From positions 1 through 48,092 of the forward strand of contig NZ_JAICBZ010000024.1 in NCBI RefSeq assembly GCF_020179405.1: a DNA stretch of 48,092 bases. The letters are read 5' to 3'. A program made the translations under genes and the position numbers. Within the stretch, counting starts at the first letter, position 1; the number at the start of each line of letters is the position of its first letter. Positions 26,153 to 34,142 of this stretch are shown in pieces. The notes under the pieces are model-generated. The model was not told where the DNA came from, ran no database searches, and was given only the letters and a program-made list of their open reading frames with translations. The DNA comes from Xinfangfangia pollutisoli. GTDB lineage: Bacteria; Pseudomonadota; Alphaproteobacteria; Rhodobacterales; Rhodobacteraceae.

Positions 26153-27751
26153 TTACTTGGTGACCAGCCAGTAGGACGCGGAATCAACCGCGCCGCCGGT
26201 GTAGAAATCCTTCACATTCGTGCGCAGCCCGGTCTCCTTCATTTCCTGGAACATCAGGACGAAGGCGGAATCCTGGCGGTGTTTTTCTTGGATTTCCTTG
26301 TACATCTCGGCGCGCTTGGCCGAATCGGGTTCGACCACCGCGGCTTCGGTCATCGCGCCCAGCTCGCCCGGATCCCAGGCGGTGCGCCAGGCCAGATAAC
26401 CAGTCGCCTTCGCCTCGTCGGAATTGTCGGGGTTCTGCGCGAAGGTCGAGGCATTGGTATGCGGATCGGGATAATCCGGGCCCCAGGTCTGCAGCGTGAT
26501 CTCATGCTGGCGGGCGCGGTACTTTTCCAACACCTGCTTGCCATCGCCCACATCCAGCGTCAGCTCGATGCCGATCTGGCCGAAGGTGTTCTGGATCGAC
26601 TGGGCAATATCCATCCGGTCTTGGGTGTTGCGCACGGTGATCGAGACCTTCAAGGGCAGCGGAACGCCGGACTTTTCAAGCAATTCCTTGGCCTTGGCCA
26701 GATCCAGCGTGAAGGGCGTGTCATCCAGCGCCCCCAGGAAGCCCTTGGGCAGGAAGGCCTGGTGAACGCCCCATTGCCCCTTCAGGATCGTGTCGGCCAT
26801 GCCGGTGTAATCAACGGCATAGCGCATGGCATCCAGCACATCGGGATTGGCCAGCGCCTCGACCTTCTGGTTCATCGCCAGATAATAAATCTGGCCGCCC
26901 ACATCGCTGGTGATGGTGACATCGGCATTGCCGGACAGCCCTTCCACATCGGTCGGCGTCAGCTTGCGCGCGATGTCGATATCGCCCTTTTCCAACAGCA
27001 GCCGTTCGGTCGCGCCTTCGGGGATATGCTGCATGAAGATGTTCTTGATCTTCGCATCGCCCCGCCAATAGCCCGGCCGCGCCTCAAGGATATAGCCCTC
27101 GTTCGGCTTGAAGCTTTTCAGCACATAGGCGCCGGTCCCGGCCGAGTTCGACTTCAGCCACTCATTGCCCATGTCGCCATCGACGGCATGCTCCTCGACC
27201 GTCTTCATGTCGACGATATTCGCAACACCCGCGGTCAGGCAGTTATAGACGAAAGACGGCGCATAGACCTTGTCGGTGGTGAACGAGACGGTGTCGCCGT
27301 CGAAGGTGATCTTCTCGTCGACATTGTCCTTGGTGAAACCGAACTGGGCCAGGATGAAGGCCGGGGTCTTGTCCAGCTTGATCACCCGCTTCAGCGAATA
27401 GGCGGCGTCTTCGGCGGTCAGCGGATTGCCCGAGGCAAAGGTGATGCCCGACTTGATCTTGAACGAGAAGGTCAGCCCATCTTCCGAGACCGACCAGCTT
27501 TCGGCCAGGCCCGGAATCAGCTCACCCGGCTTGGTCGGATCCAATTCGACCAGCGTGTCATAGAGGTTGTTGTTCAGGTCGAGGCCCGAGAATTCAAAGG
27601 CCTCATGCGGGTCGATCGAGACGATGTCGTCGATCGCATCGGCGATCACCAGCGTATCGGCCGGGGTTTCGGCGAAAAGCGCGGCCGGGGCGGCGCCGGC
27701 CATAAGGATTGCAAGGGCCGCGCTGCGGCCGATCCCACGGGTAAGGATCAT
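26153..27751 (-). CDS. ABC transporter substrate-binding protein (family 5, peptide type)
   Basis: The 532-residue protein has a signal peptide (MILTRGIGRSAALAILMAG, likely cut after ALFA) and the family-5 fold. Conserved parts are DAIDDIVSIDPHEAFEFSG, NNNLYDTLVELDP, LAESWSVSEDGLTFSFKIKS in sections and GTGAYVLKSF. It should bind oligopeptides or similar ligands in the periplasm and feed the permeases encoded downstream. The ATG at 27751 was chosen because it puts the signal peptide at the N terminus. The gene is the first of the transporter genes; a promoter probably lies in 27752-27859, where CCGGCCC / GGGCCGG (27773-27795) can form a hairpin. Confidence 0.92.
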   Translation of the reverse strand: MILTRGIGRSAALAILMAGAAPAALFAETPADTLVIADAIDDIVSIDPHEAFEFSGLDLNNNLYDTLVELDPTKPGELIPGLAESWSVSEDGLTFSFKIKSGITFASGNPLTAEDAAYSLKRVIKLDKTPAFILAQFGFTKDNVDEKITFDGDTVSFTTDKVYAPSFVYNCLTAGVANIVDMKTVEEHAVDGDMGNEWLKSNSAGTGAYVLKSFKPNEGYILEARPGYWRGDAKIKNIFMQHIPEGATERLLLEKGDIDIARKLTPTDVEGLSGNADVTITSDVGGQIYYLAMNQKVEALANPDVLDAMRYAVDYTGMADTILKGQWGVHQAFLPKGFLGALDDTPFTLDLAKAKELLEKSGVPLPLKVSITVRNTQDRMDIAQSIQNTFGQIGIELTLDVGDGKQVLEKYRARQHEITLQTWGPDYPDPHTNASTFAQNPDNSDEAKATGYLAWRTAWDPGELGAMTEAAVVEPDSAKRAEMYKEIQEKHRQDSAFVLMFQEMKETGLRTNVKDFYTGGAVDSASYWLVTK

Positions 27752-27859
27752 CTCGGAACTCCCTGATGTTGTCCGGCCCTCGGGAACGGGGCCGGTTCTT
27801 TGACCAGTTGGACAATTGCCGGGGGGACCTGTCAATGGGCTTGTCCTGCGCGCGCGGCA

Positions 27860-29452
27860 TCAGGGGGCGATCGGCACCGGCTTCGCCTGTTCTGCCAGCA
27901 GCCAGACCCGGTCGGCGGCCAGGCTTTGCCAGGGGCCGGGACCGGCGGTGCCGGGCCAGGTGATGCGGATCTCGGCCGTCTCGGCCGTGCCCAGGCCGAC
28001 ATGCAGGGGCGCCAGATGCCCGCCGCCATGGCCGCCACCGACGGTGATCTCGCGCGTCTGTACCGGCAGGCCCGGGGCGCGGATCTCGACGATGGCGCCG
28101 ACTGCATCGCGGTTGCCCTGCGGCTGCGACAGGCGCAGCGCCAGGAAATGCCCCATGCCGGGCCCGCCCAGATTGCGCCAGACTTGCGTCGGCGCATTGC
28201 GGTTGACCGCGATCAGATCGGGCAGGCCATCGGCGTTCAGATCCACCGCCGCCCCGCCGCGGCCTTCGGCAAAGCTTAACACTCCGGCGGTTTCCGCCGC
28301 TTCGGTGAAGCTGCCATCTTCGTTCTGGATCAACAGGTTGTTGGGATCTTTCTCGGCGAAATCCGGCATCTGCCAGACGTTTCCCTTGACGACGTAAAGA
28401 TCGACTCGCCCGTCCAAGTTGACATCGGTAAATTCCGCATGCCAGGCGGTCGAGGGGCGCGGATCGCCGCCGGTGAAGGGGCGATGTGCGGTCACGCCGC
28501 GCTTGAAGGCCTGATCGGCATATTGCGGTTTGCCCGAAGCGGGGTCTTTCAGCACCTGCAGTTTGTTGTCGGCCATCGAGGTCAGGAAATAGTCGGGATA
28601 GCCATCGCCCGTCACATCGGATTGCGCGATGCCCATGCCCCAGATCCGCAGCTTCGCCCAGCCCTCCTCGGGCGTGTACAGACGCGGCGGCCCGTCTGCG
28701 GGGAAATGCCAAAGCTGTTCCTGCCCGCCCTTGTAATATTCCCGGTCATTCGACACGCGCAGGCTGGGCCTGCCCGAGCGGTTCCAATCGGTGAACAGGA
28801 TCGACAGGGCGCAGAAGCCGGGGCTCAGCGGCAGGGCGGCGCCATAGCCGCCGCCCGGCGCAGGCCGGTACAGATGGTTCGGCGTGCAAGAGCCCCAGGG
28901 GAAGGCCTCTTGCCTGCGGTCGATGTAGCTTCCGACCGCAAGTGTCGGCCAGGACTGGCCTTTTTCCCAGGTCGCGGCGAAGGCGGTGGACCAGAGATCC
29001 AGCCCGTCGAACCCCCAGTCCGCGCTGGCCTCTTCAAAGCGGCAATCGCCCAGGCCGCGCATCAGCCGGTCGGGGCCCACGCGCAACAGCGCCAGATCGG
29101 TGATCCCGTCGCCGTCGATGTCCAAAGGCCAGGCGCCCGAAACCTGGTCGATGGCAAGCCCGCTGTCGGGCAGGGCGGCAAAGGCCAGCGCGCCGCCCGG
29201 GGCGCTGTCATTGCGAAACAGTTGCGCGGGCGCGGTGCCGCCGGCCAGCAAGACCTCGGGGCGCAGATCGCCGTTGCAGTCGAAGACCGCCGCCCCGCCG
29301 CCGACCATGAAGGTCCATTCGCCGGTGAAGCTGTGGGCAAGGCCCGAGGGCGCGGTTTCCTCGGCAAAGCGCGGAATCGCGGTTTCGCCGCTGGCCGCCG
29401 CCGCAGCCAGAGCCATGGTCATCAGCGCCAGCGCCAGGACGATGCCCTTCAT
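27860..29452 (-). CDS. CRTAC1-family FG-GAP/VCBS repeat protein
   Basis: The 530-residue protein has a signal peptide ending near AAAASGE. Repeated calcium-binding FG-GAP-type motifs follow: FDCNGDLRPEVLLAGG, LDIDGDGITDLALLRVG, DVTGDGYPDYFLTSM, DVNLDGRVDLYVV and DLNADGLPDLIAVNRN. These should build a beta-propeller. The C terminus has the ASPIC/UnbV-type region (GAIVEIRA... and IRITWPGTAG). It probably works in the periplasm. Its start overlaps the stop of the haloperoxidase-like gene (29449-29452), so the two are made together. Confidence 0.85.
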   Translation of the reverse strand: MKGIVLALALMTMALAAAAASGETAIPRFAEETAPSGLAHSFTGEWTFMVGGGAAVFDCNGDLRPEVLLAGGTAPAQLFRNDSAPGGALAFAALPDSGLAIDQVSGAWPLDIDGDGITDLALLRVGPDRLMRGLGDCRFEEASADWGFDGLDLWSTAFAATWEKGQSWPTLAVGSYIDRRQEAFPWGSCTPNHLYRPAPGGGYGAALPLSPGFCALSILFTDWNRSGRPSLRVSNDREYYKGGQEQLWHFPADGPPRLYTPEEGWAKLRIWGMGIAQSDVTGDGYPDYFLTSMADNKLQVLKDPASGKPQYADQAFKRGVTAHRPFTGGDPRPSTAWHAEFTDVNLDGRVDLYVVKGNVWQMPDFAEKDPNNLLIQNEDGSFTEAAETAGVLSFAEGRGGAAVDLNADGLPDLIAVNRNAPTQVWRNLGGPGMGHFLALRLSQPQGNRDAVGAIVEIRAPGLPVQTREITVGGGHGGGHLAPLHVGLGTAETAEIRITWPGTAGPGPWQSLAADRVWLLAEQAKPVPIAP

Positions 29453-30762
29453 TCCGACATCCTCAGCGCCACGGCATAGGCGCCGATGCAGGCGCCCTGG
29501 GTCAGGCCGCGCTCGATGGCGGCGCGGAAATGGATGCCGCCGTAAAGCCTTGAGATCGCGGCCTCTTCGGCGGCCGCCTGGAACGAGGCGAAGGCGCGTT
29601 CGGGGATGCCGTCATCCAGATGCGTGCCATCGACAAAGGCGTGATCGGCGCCGAAGACCGCGGCCAGCACCTCGGCCGCGGCGCCGGATTGGGTGGAATG
29701 GCCCGACGGGTATTCGGGGAAGGGCGGGGTGATCAGGATCGGCTGCCAGTTCGGGTCGATCACCCGATTGATATAGGTCACCGGGCGGACCAGATCGTAT
29801 TCGAATTTCGTATGCCAGCAGCCGATGAAACTGTCGGCCAGGGTGATGCCCAGCCGCGCCATCACCGCGCCCCAGCGCGGGCCATCGGCGCCTTCGATCT
29901 GCAATTCGGTCATCGCGATGGAAATCCAATGGCCGGGGGGCGTGGGCGACAGCATCGGATCATCCGACCAGAAGCGGGCGATGGCGGTCTGCTCGGGCGT
30001 CAGCGCATTCACCGCGTCATAGACTTCCTTCGCCTCGCGGTAGAAATCCGAGCCGGGATCTTCGGAATAGTCGGGCGGCGGCGGCAGGCCGCAGGTCGCG
30101 CCATCGGGCAGGGCAAAGGGCCGCAGATTGCCCCAATAGGGCAGAAGCGGTTTCTGCTGCAGCGCCACGGTCGAGGTGGGCACCCAATGCGCAGGGCCCG
30201 GGGTCAGCACCCAGGTCTCGGGGAAGCCCATATTGTCGATCACCGCGCCGCCATCGCCATCGGACCAGGCGATGATATGGCGCGCGACGGCTTGGCCATG
30301 ATCAACACTGCGGCGCAGGACCTGGGGGTCGACGCCTTCGGCCAGTTGCGCCGACAAGGCCTTGTCCATCGCTTCCATCGCCCGCTGCCCGGTCGGGCCG
30401 GTATTGAAGAAGAACGCGTCCACCGCCTCGGTCAGGGCGGCATTCAGGACGATGGCCTCGTCATAGGCCAGGCCCGGGTCGCGGGCGGGAAGCGCGGTCA
30501 GCTCGTTTACCTGACCCGCCAGCGTCACCCCCCCGCCGGGGCCGCCGACCTGCGCCTCATGCGCGATGATGCCGGTATAGGCGAAGGCGCGCGCGGCGAC
30601 GGGGGGCGAATAGGTGGCAGTATGGCGCACCAGTTCCAGCACCAGCCGGTACCATTGCTGCATCACCTCGGCCGGATCGCCCGCCCGCGCCGGCGCGGCG
30701 AGAAGGCCGCAGGTCAGGGTCAGGCTTAGGGCCAGACAGGCCAGTGACCGGATCATGCGCAT
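29449..30762 (-). CDS. Vanadium-dependent haloperoxidase / PAP2-type protein
   Basis: The 437-residue protein has a signal peptide cut near PARAG. Its C-terminal half has the vanadate/phosphate-binding motifs of the PAP2/haloperoxidase superfamily: EYPSGHSTQSGAA near residue 350 and, closer to the end, the conserved His in YGGIHFRAAIE. The middle has ARFWSDDPMLSPTPPGHW and AMTELQ, seen in bacterial haloperoxidase-like proteins. Function could be halide oxidation or phosphatase activity; sequence alone does not separate them. The ATG at 30762 gives the signal peptide. It forms a coupled pair with the CRTAC1-family gene. Confidence 0.82.
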   Translation of the reverse strand: MRMIRSLACLALSLTLTCGLLAAPARAGDPAEVMQQWYRLVLELVRHTATYSPPVAARAFAYTGIIAHEAQVGGPGGGVTLAGQVNELTALPARDPGLAYDEAIVLNAALTEAVDAFFFNTGPTGQRAMEAMDKALSAQLAEGVDPQVLRRSVDHGQAVARHIIAWSDGDGGAVIDNMGFPETWVLTPGPAHWVPTSTVALQQKPLLPYWGNLRPFALPDGATCGLPPPPDYSEDPGSDFYREAKEVYDAVNALTPEQTAIARFWSDDPMLSPTPPGHWISIAMTELQIEGADGPRWGAVMARLGITLADSFIGCWHTKFEYDLVRPVTYINRVIDPNWQPILITPPFPEYPSGHSTQSGAAAEVLAAVFGADHAFVDGTHLDDGIPERAFASFQAAAEEAAISRLYGGIHFRAAIERGLTQGACIGAYAVALRMSE

Positions 30763-30810
30763 GGATTGCCCCCCCCTGCCGCCCGCATCCGGCGCGGCTG
30801 GGCGATGAAA

Positions 30811-30829
30811 GCACGGGCGCATCCCGTGC
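30811..30829 (-). terminator. Hairpin after the small transglutaminase gene
   Basis: GCACGGG and CCCGTGC form a perfect seven-base stem with a five-base loop. It lies 24 bases past the stop of the transglutaminase gene and 49 bases before the haloperoxidase start. On the minus strand it is followed by TTTCATC, only a short T run, so termination may be partial. Confidence 0.5.
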
Positions 30830-30852
30830 GGCAAGGGCTGGCTGCGCGCGGG

Positions 30853-31728
30853 CTACAGCGCCACGATGTCGACCGCGTGGCTGCCCGATTGCAGCCCCTG
30901 CATCCGCAGCATGCCGATGACCGGCGCCGCTTCGGAATAGTCGCGCGCCGCGCCCACGGTGATATGGTCGCCGCCGACGAAACAGGCATTGGTCGGGTCG
31001 TAATCCAGCCAGCCGCCCTCGACCCCCGTCCAGGCGCGCACCCAGGCATGCATCGCATCGGCGCCCACCAGCCGCGGCTTGCCCGGCGGCGGCAGGGTGC
31101 GCAGATAGCCCGAGACATAGGCGGCCGGAATGCCCTGGCTGCGCAGTCCGGCGATCATGATCTGCGACAGATCCTGGCAGACGCCGCGGCGCGCGGCAAA
31201 GGCGGTGGCGATCGGCGTGTCCACCTCGGTCGCGCGGGGATCGAAGGTCATCGCCGCATGCAGCGCCTGCCCCAGCGCCTCGACCGCGGCGGCCACGGTG
31301 GGCGCGCCGGCACAGGCGCTGGCGGCGAAGGCGGAAATCGCGGGCACCGCGGGAATATGCGGCGAGGCGGCCAGGAAATGATGCGGCGCGGCGGGGCCCA
31401 GGCCGGGCGCCGCGGCCAGTTCGGCCGGCAATTCGGCCGGGTGGACCGACAGGTCAAAGCGCGGTCCCGGCTCTTGCCGCTCGACCCGGGCGGTCAGGTC
31501 GAAGCGCAGCTCGGACAGGCCCGGCGGCAGGGTGAAGCTGGTGACCTGGAAGCCCCAGAAATCGGTGAAGCGGTCCTGGTCCTGCGGCGGCGGCTGCATG
31601 CTGAGCGCGATCTGGTCGGCACGCTGGACCCGGGCGATCTGCGCCGGCTGCACGCGCAGAAGCTGCCGGCCCGAGCCGGGCGGCCGCTCGAAGGCGTAAT
31701 GGATCGCAAGATGCAGCTGATAGCGCAT
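30853..31728 (-). CDS. Transglutaminase-like cysteine peptidase family protein
   Basis: The 291-residue protein has the transglutaminase-core triad: Cys184 in RRGVCQDLSQI, His227 in GADAMHAWVRAW and Asp244 in WLDYDPTN. The N-terminal half is the beta-rich domain common to this family, beginning MRYQLHLAIHYAFERP. It probably hydrolyses or transfers peptide amide bonds in the cytoplasm; no signal peptide is seen. It is the last of three tightly spaced genes (gaps of 7 and 16 bases) with the ATP-grasp/alpha-E fusion and the large transglutaminase protein, a cluster predicted to make and cut peptide tags. Confidence 0.88.
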   Translation of the reverse strand: MRYQLHLAIHYAFERPPGSGRQLLRVQPAQIARVQRADQIALSMQPPPQDQDRFTDFWGFQVTSFTLPPGLSELRFDLTARVERQEPGPRFDLSVHPAELPAELAAAPGLGPAAPHHFLAASPHIPAVPAISAFAASACAGAPTVAAAVEALGQALHAAMTFDPRATEVDTPIATAFAARRGVCQDLSQIMIAGLRSQGIPAAYVSGYLRTLPPPGKPRLVGADAMHAWVRAWTGVEGGWLDYDPTNACFVGGDHITVGAARDYSEAAPVIGMLRMQGLQSGSHAVDIVAL

Positions 31729-31744
31729 GGGGCGGGGGCTCGGT

Positions 31745-34135
31745 TCAGATCAGATAGGTCGCGGTCAGCCGGTCCGACAGGGCGGCGATCCGGTCGCGGA
31801 AGTCTTCCAGCGCGGCAGTGTCCAGCGTTTCGGGATCGGCCACCGCCAGATCGGTCTGCATGCGCAGGATGTCGCGGGCGATGGGCGACAGGACGCCATG
31901 GTCGCGCGCCTCGGGCAGAAGGTCGATCTGGCTGCGCAGCCCGTCGATCTGATGGCGCAGCGCGCGGGGGTTCATCGGGTCCAGCGCCAGCACGTCGATC
32001 ACCGTTGCGCGCGCGGTCGAAACCGAGAAGCGCCGCCGATGGGTCAGGACGGAATCGCCCACCTCGACCGCCAGTTCCAGCGCGCCCACCGGCGCCTCGG
32101 GATCGGCCAGTACCGACAGCCAGCCGGCCATGGACAGCGCGCGTTCATGCAGCCGGCCGATCGACAGGAAGCGCCAGCCGACGAAGCGATACATGTTCTC
32201 ATGCACCAGGCCCGAGATCCCGGCCAGCTTGCGCAGCAGCGCCGACAGGGCGCGGGCGGCATCGTCGCCGGGCGTGACGCGGGTTGCCATCCGCCTTGCG
32301 GTCTTCTGCAGATCGGCCAGCGCCGACCAGGCATCGGGCGAGAACCGGTCGCGCACCTGGGCCGCGCTGGTGATGGCCGCATCCAGCGTGGCCAGCAGCC
32401 CTTTCGGAATGCCTTCGTCGGGCTTCACGCCCTGGGCTGCGAACAGGGGCGCCAGACAGTCGAACAGCGGGGCGGCGGCCAGCCCGGCTTCGGCCATACG
32501 GGTGTTGCGCGCGCGCAGAAGCCGGATGATCCCCTCGGCCCGTTCGACATAGCGCCCGAGCCAGAACAGGTTGTCGGCCGCGCGCGAGGGCAGGGCCGAG
32601 GGCAGCGGGCGGCGATAGGCTTCGGGGCGGGCCGGCACCATCGACAGGGTTTCGACCTTGTGGCGGGCGACGATCCAGACATCGGCCGCCTTGCCGCCCC
32701 TTTGCATGGCGATGGCGGCTGGGTCGGGCGTGGCGCCGATGCGGGCAAAGCCGCCGGGCAGCACCTGCCAGCCCTGTTGCGTGCGCGCCAGGAAGACGCG
32801 CAGCGTCATCGGCCGGGGCAGGATCGTGCCGTCGATCAGCGCGGGCGTGGTCGACAGCGTGACCGATTCCTGCGCCACCAGCTGCGCGCCCTCGCGGTCC
32901 AGCTTGCGCGCCAGCGCCTCGCGGCTGAGCGTATCGGCCGGCACGCGCCCGGCATGCGGATCGAAGGGCAGGGCGGTCGACAGCGCGCCGCCCAGGATCA
33001 TCCGGCCCGGATTGGCCAGCACGGTGGCGCGGGCCGCGGGCGCACCGCACCACCAGGTCGCGACATTTGGGATCAGCAGCGGCGCGCCGACCAGCTCGGG
33101 GGCAAGCTGGGGCAGGAAGGCCATCAGCGCCCGCATCTCCAGCACGCCCGAGCCAAGCGCGTTGATCAGGCTGACCTGCCCGGCCCGCAGCGCGGCGATC
33201 AGCCCCGGCGTGCCGATGCGCGAGCCCTGATCCAGTTCCAGCGGATCGGCATAGGCGCTGTCAAGCCGCCGCCACAGCACCTCGACCGGCTTCGGCCCCG
33301 AGACGGTGCGCAACAGAAGCCGGCCGTCCTGGACGCTCATGTCGTCGCCCTGCACCAGGTTGAAGGCCAGGTAGCGGGCGATATAGCTGTGTTCGAAATA
33401 GGTCTCGTTCAGCGGGCCCGGGGTCAGGATCGCGGCCCGCCCCTCGCGGTCGGTGCGATGGGCCAGCAGCGCGTCGCGGAAGTCGCGGAAGAAGCCGGCC
33501 AGGCGGTGGACATTCTCGGTCGCGTAGAATTCCGACAGCGCGCGCGAGGTGGCGACGCGGTTTTCCAGCGCATAGCCCGCGCCCGAGGGCGCCTGGGTGC
33601 GGTCCGACAGCACCCACCATTTGCCATCCGGGCCGCGGCCCAGCTCGAAGGCGATGAAATGCAGGAAATGCCCGGTGCGCGGGCGCACGCCCACCAGGGG
33701 GCGCAGCCATTCGGGGTTGCCCGCCACCAGATCCGGCGGCAGCCGGCCCGAGGCGACCAGATCGCCCGGCCCGTATAGATCGGCCATCACCCGTTCCAGC
33801 AGATCGGCGCGCTGCGCCAGGGCCGGCACCAGCGCCAGCCATTCGTCCTCGTCCACCAGCACCGGCACAGGCGACAAGGGCCAGCGCCGCTCGACCGAGC
33901 CCTCGGCGCCATACATCCGGTAGAACACGCCCGAATCGTTCAGATACTGGTCGGCCCGGGCGAAATGCAGCACCCGCTCGGTCGGGGTCAGACTGTCCAG
34001 CCAGCGCGCAAGCCCTTGCCACAACGGGCGGATCCGGCCCTGGGCATCGGCCATTTCATCGGGCACGCCTGGAAGCGGGCGATAGGCCAGAAGGCCGCCC
34101 TCCGACGCCAAAGCCTTGCCCTGCTGCGGTTGCAT
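31745..34135 (-). CDS. Circularly permuted ATP-grasp / alpha-E fusion protein
   Basis: The 796-residue protein joins two domains often encoded apart. Residues 1 to about 480 are the circularly permuted type 2 ATP-grasp domain (DYLNDSG-like QYLNDSGVFYR, YALENRVATSRALSE, LTPGPLNETYFEHSYIARYL, GSRIGTPGLIAAL). From about 490 the alpha-E domain begins at NLFWLGRYVERAEGIIRLLRA in part and runs to the C terminus as an all-helical region. ATP-grasp enzymes of this type are predicted peptide or amide ligases. The ATG at 34135 lies seven bases after the upstream stop and gives the conserved N terminus. Confidence 0.88.
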   Translation of the reverse strand: MQPQQGKALASEGGLLAYRPLPGVPDEMADAQGRIRPLWQGLARWLDSLTPTERVLHFARADQYLNDSGVFYRMYGAEGSVERRWPLSPVPVLVDEDEWLALVPALAQRADLLERVMADLYGPGDLVASGRLPPDLVAGNPEWLRPLVGVRPRTGHFLHFIAFELGRGPDGKWWVLSDRTQAPSGAGYALENRVATSRALSEFYATENVHRLAGFFRDFRDALLAHRTDREGRAAILTPGPLNETYFEHSYIARYLAFNLVQGDDMSVQDGRLLLRTVSGPKPVEVLWRRLDSAYADPLELDQGSRIGTPGLIAALRAGQVSLINALGSGVLEMRALMAFLPQLAPELVGAPLLIPNVATWWCGAPAARATVLANPGRMILGGALSTALPFDPHAGRVPADTLSREALARKLDREGAQLVAQESVTLSTTPALIDGTILPRPMTLRVFLARTQQGWQVLPGGFARIGATPDPAAIAMQRGGKAADVWIVARHKVETLSMVPARPEAYRRPLPSALPSRAADNLFWLGRYVERAEGIIRLLRARNTRMAEAGLAAAPLFDCLAPLFAAQGVKPDEGIPKGLLATLDAAITSAAQVRDRFSPDAWSALADLQKTARRMATRVTPGDDAARALSALLRKLAGISGLVHENMYRFVGWRFLSIGRLHERALSMAGWLSVLADPEAPVGALELAVEVGDSVLTHRRRFSVSTARATVIDVLALDPMNPRALRHQIDGLRSQIDLLPEARDHGVLSPIARDILRMQTDLAVADPETLDTAALEDFRDRIAALSDRLTATYLI

Positions 34136-34142
34136 GCGATGG

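Noticed and set aside
25775-27766. A 663-codon plus-strand open frame opposite the binding-protein gene
   Set aside because: Antisense shadow of a gene with clear family-5 binding-protein motifs and a signal peptide.
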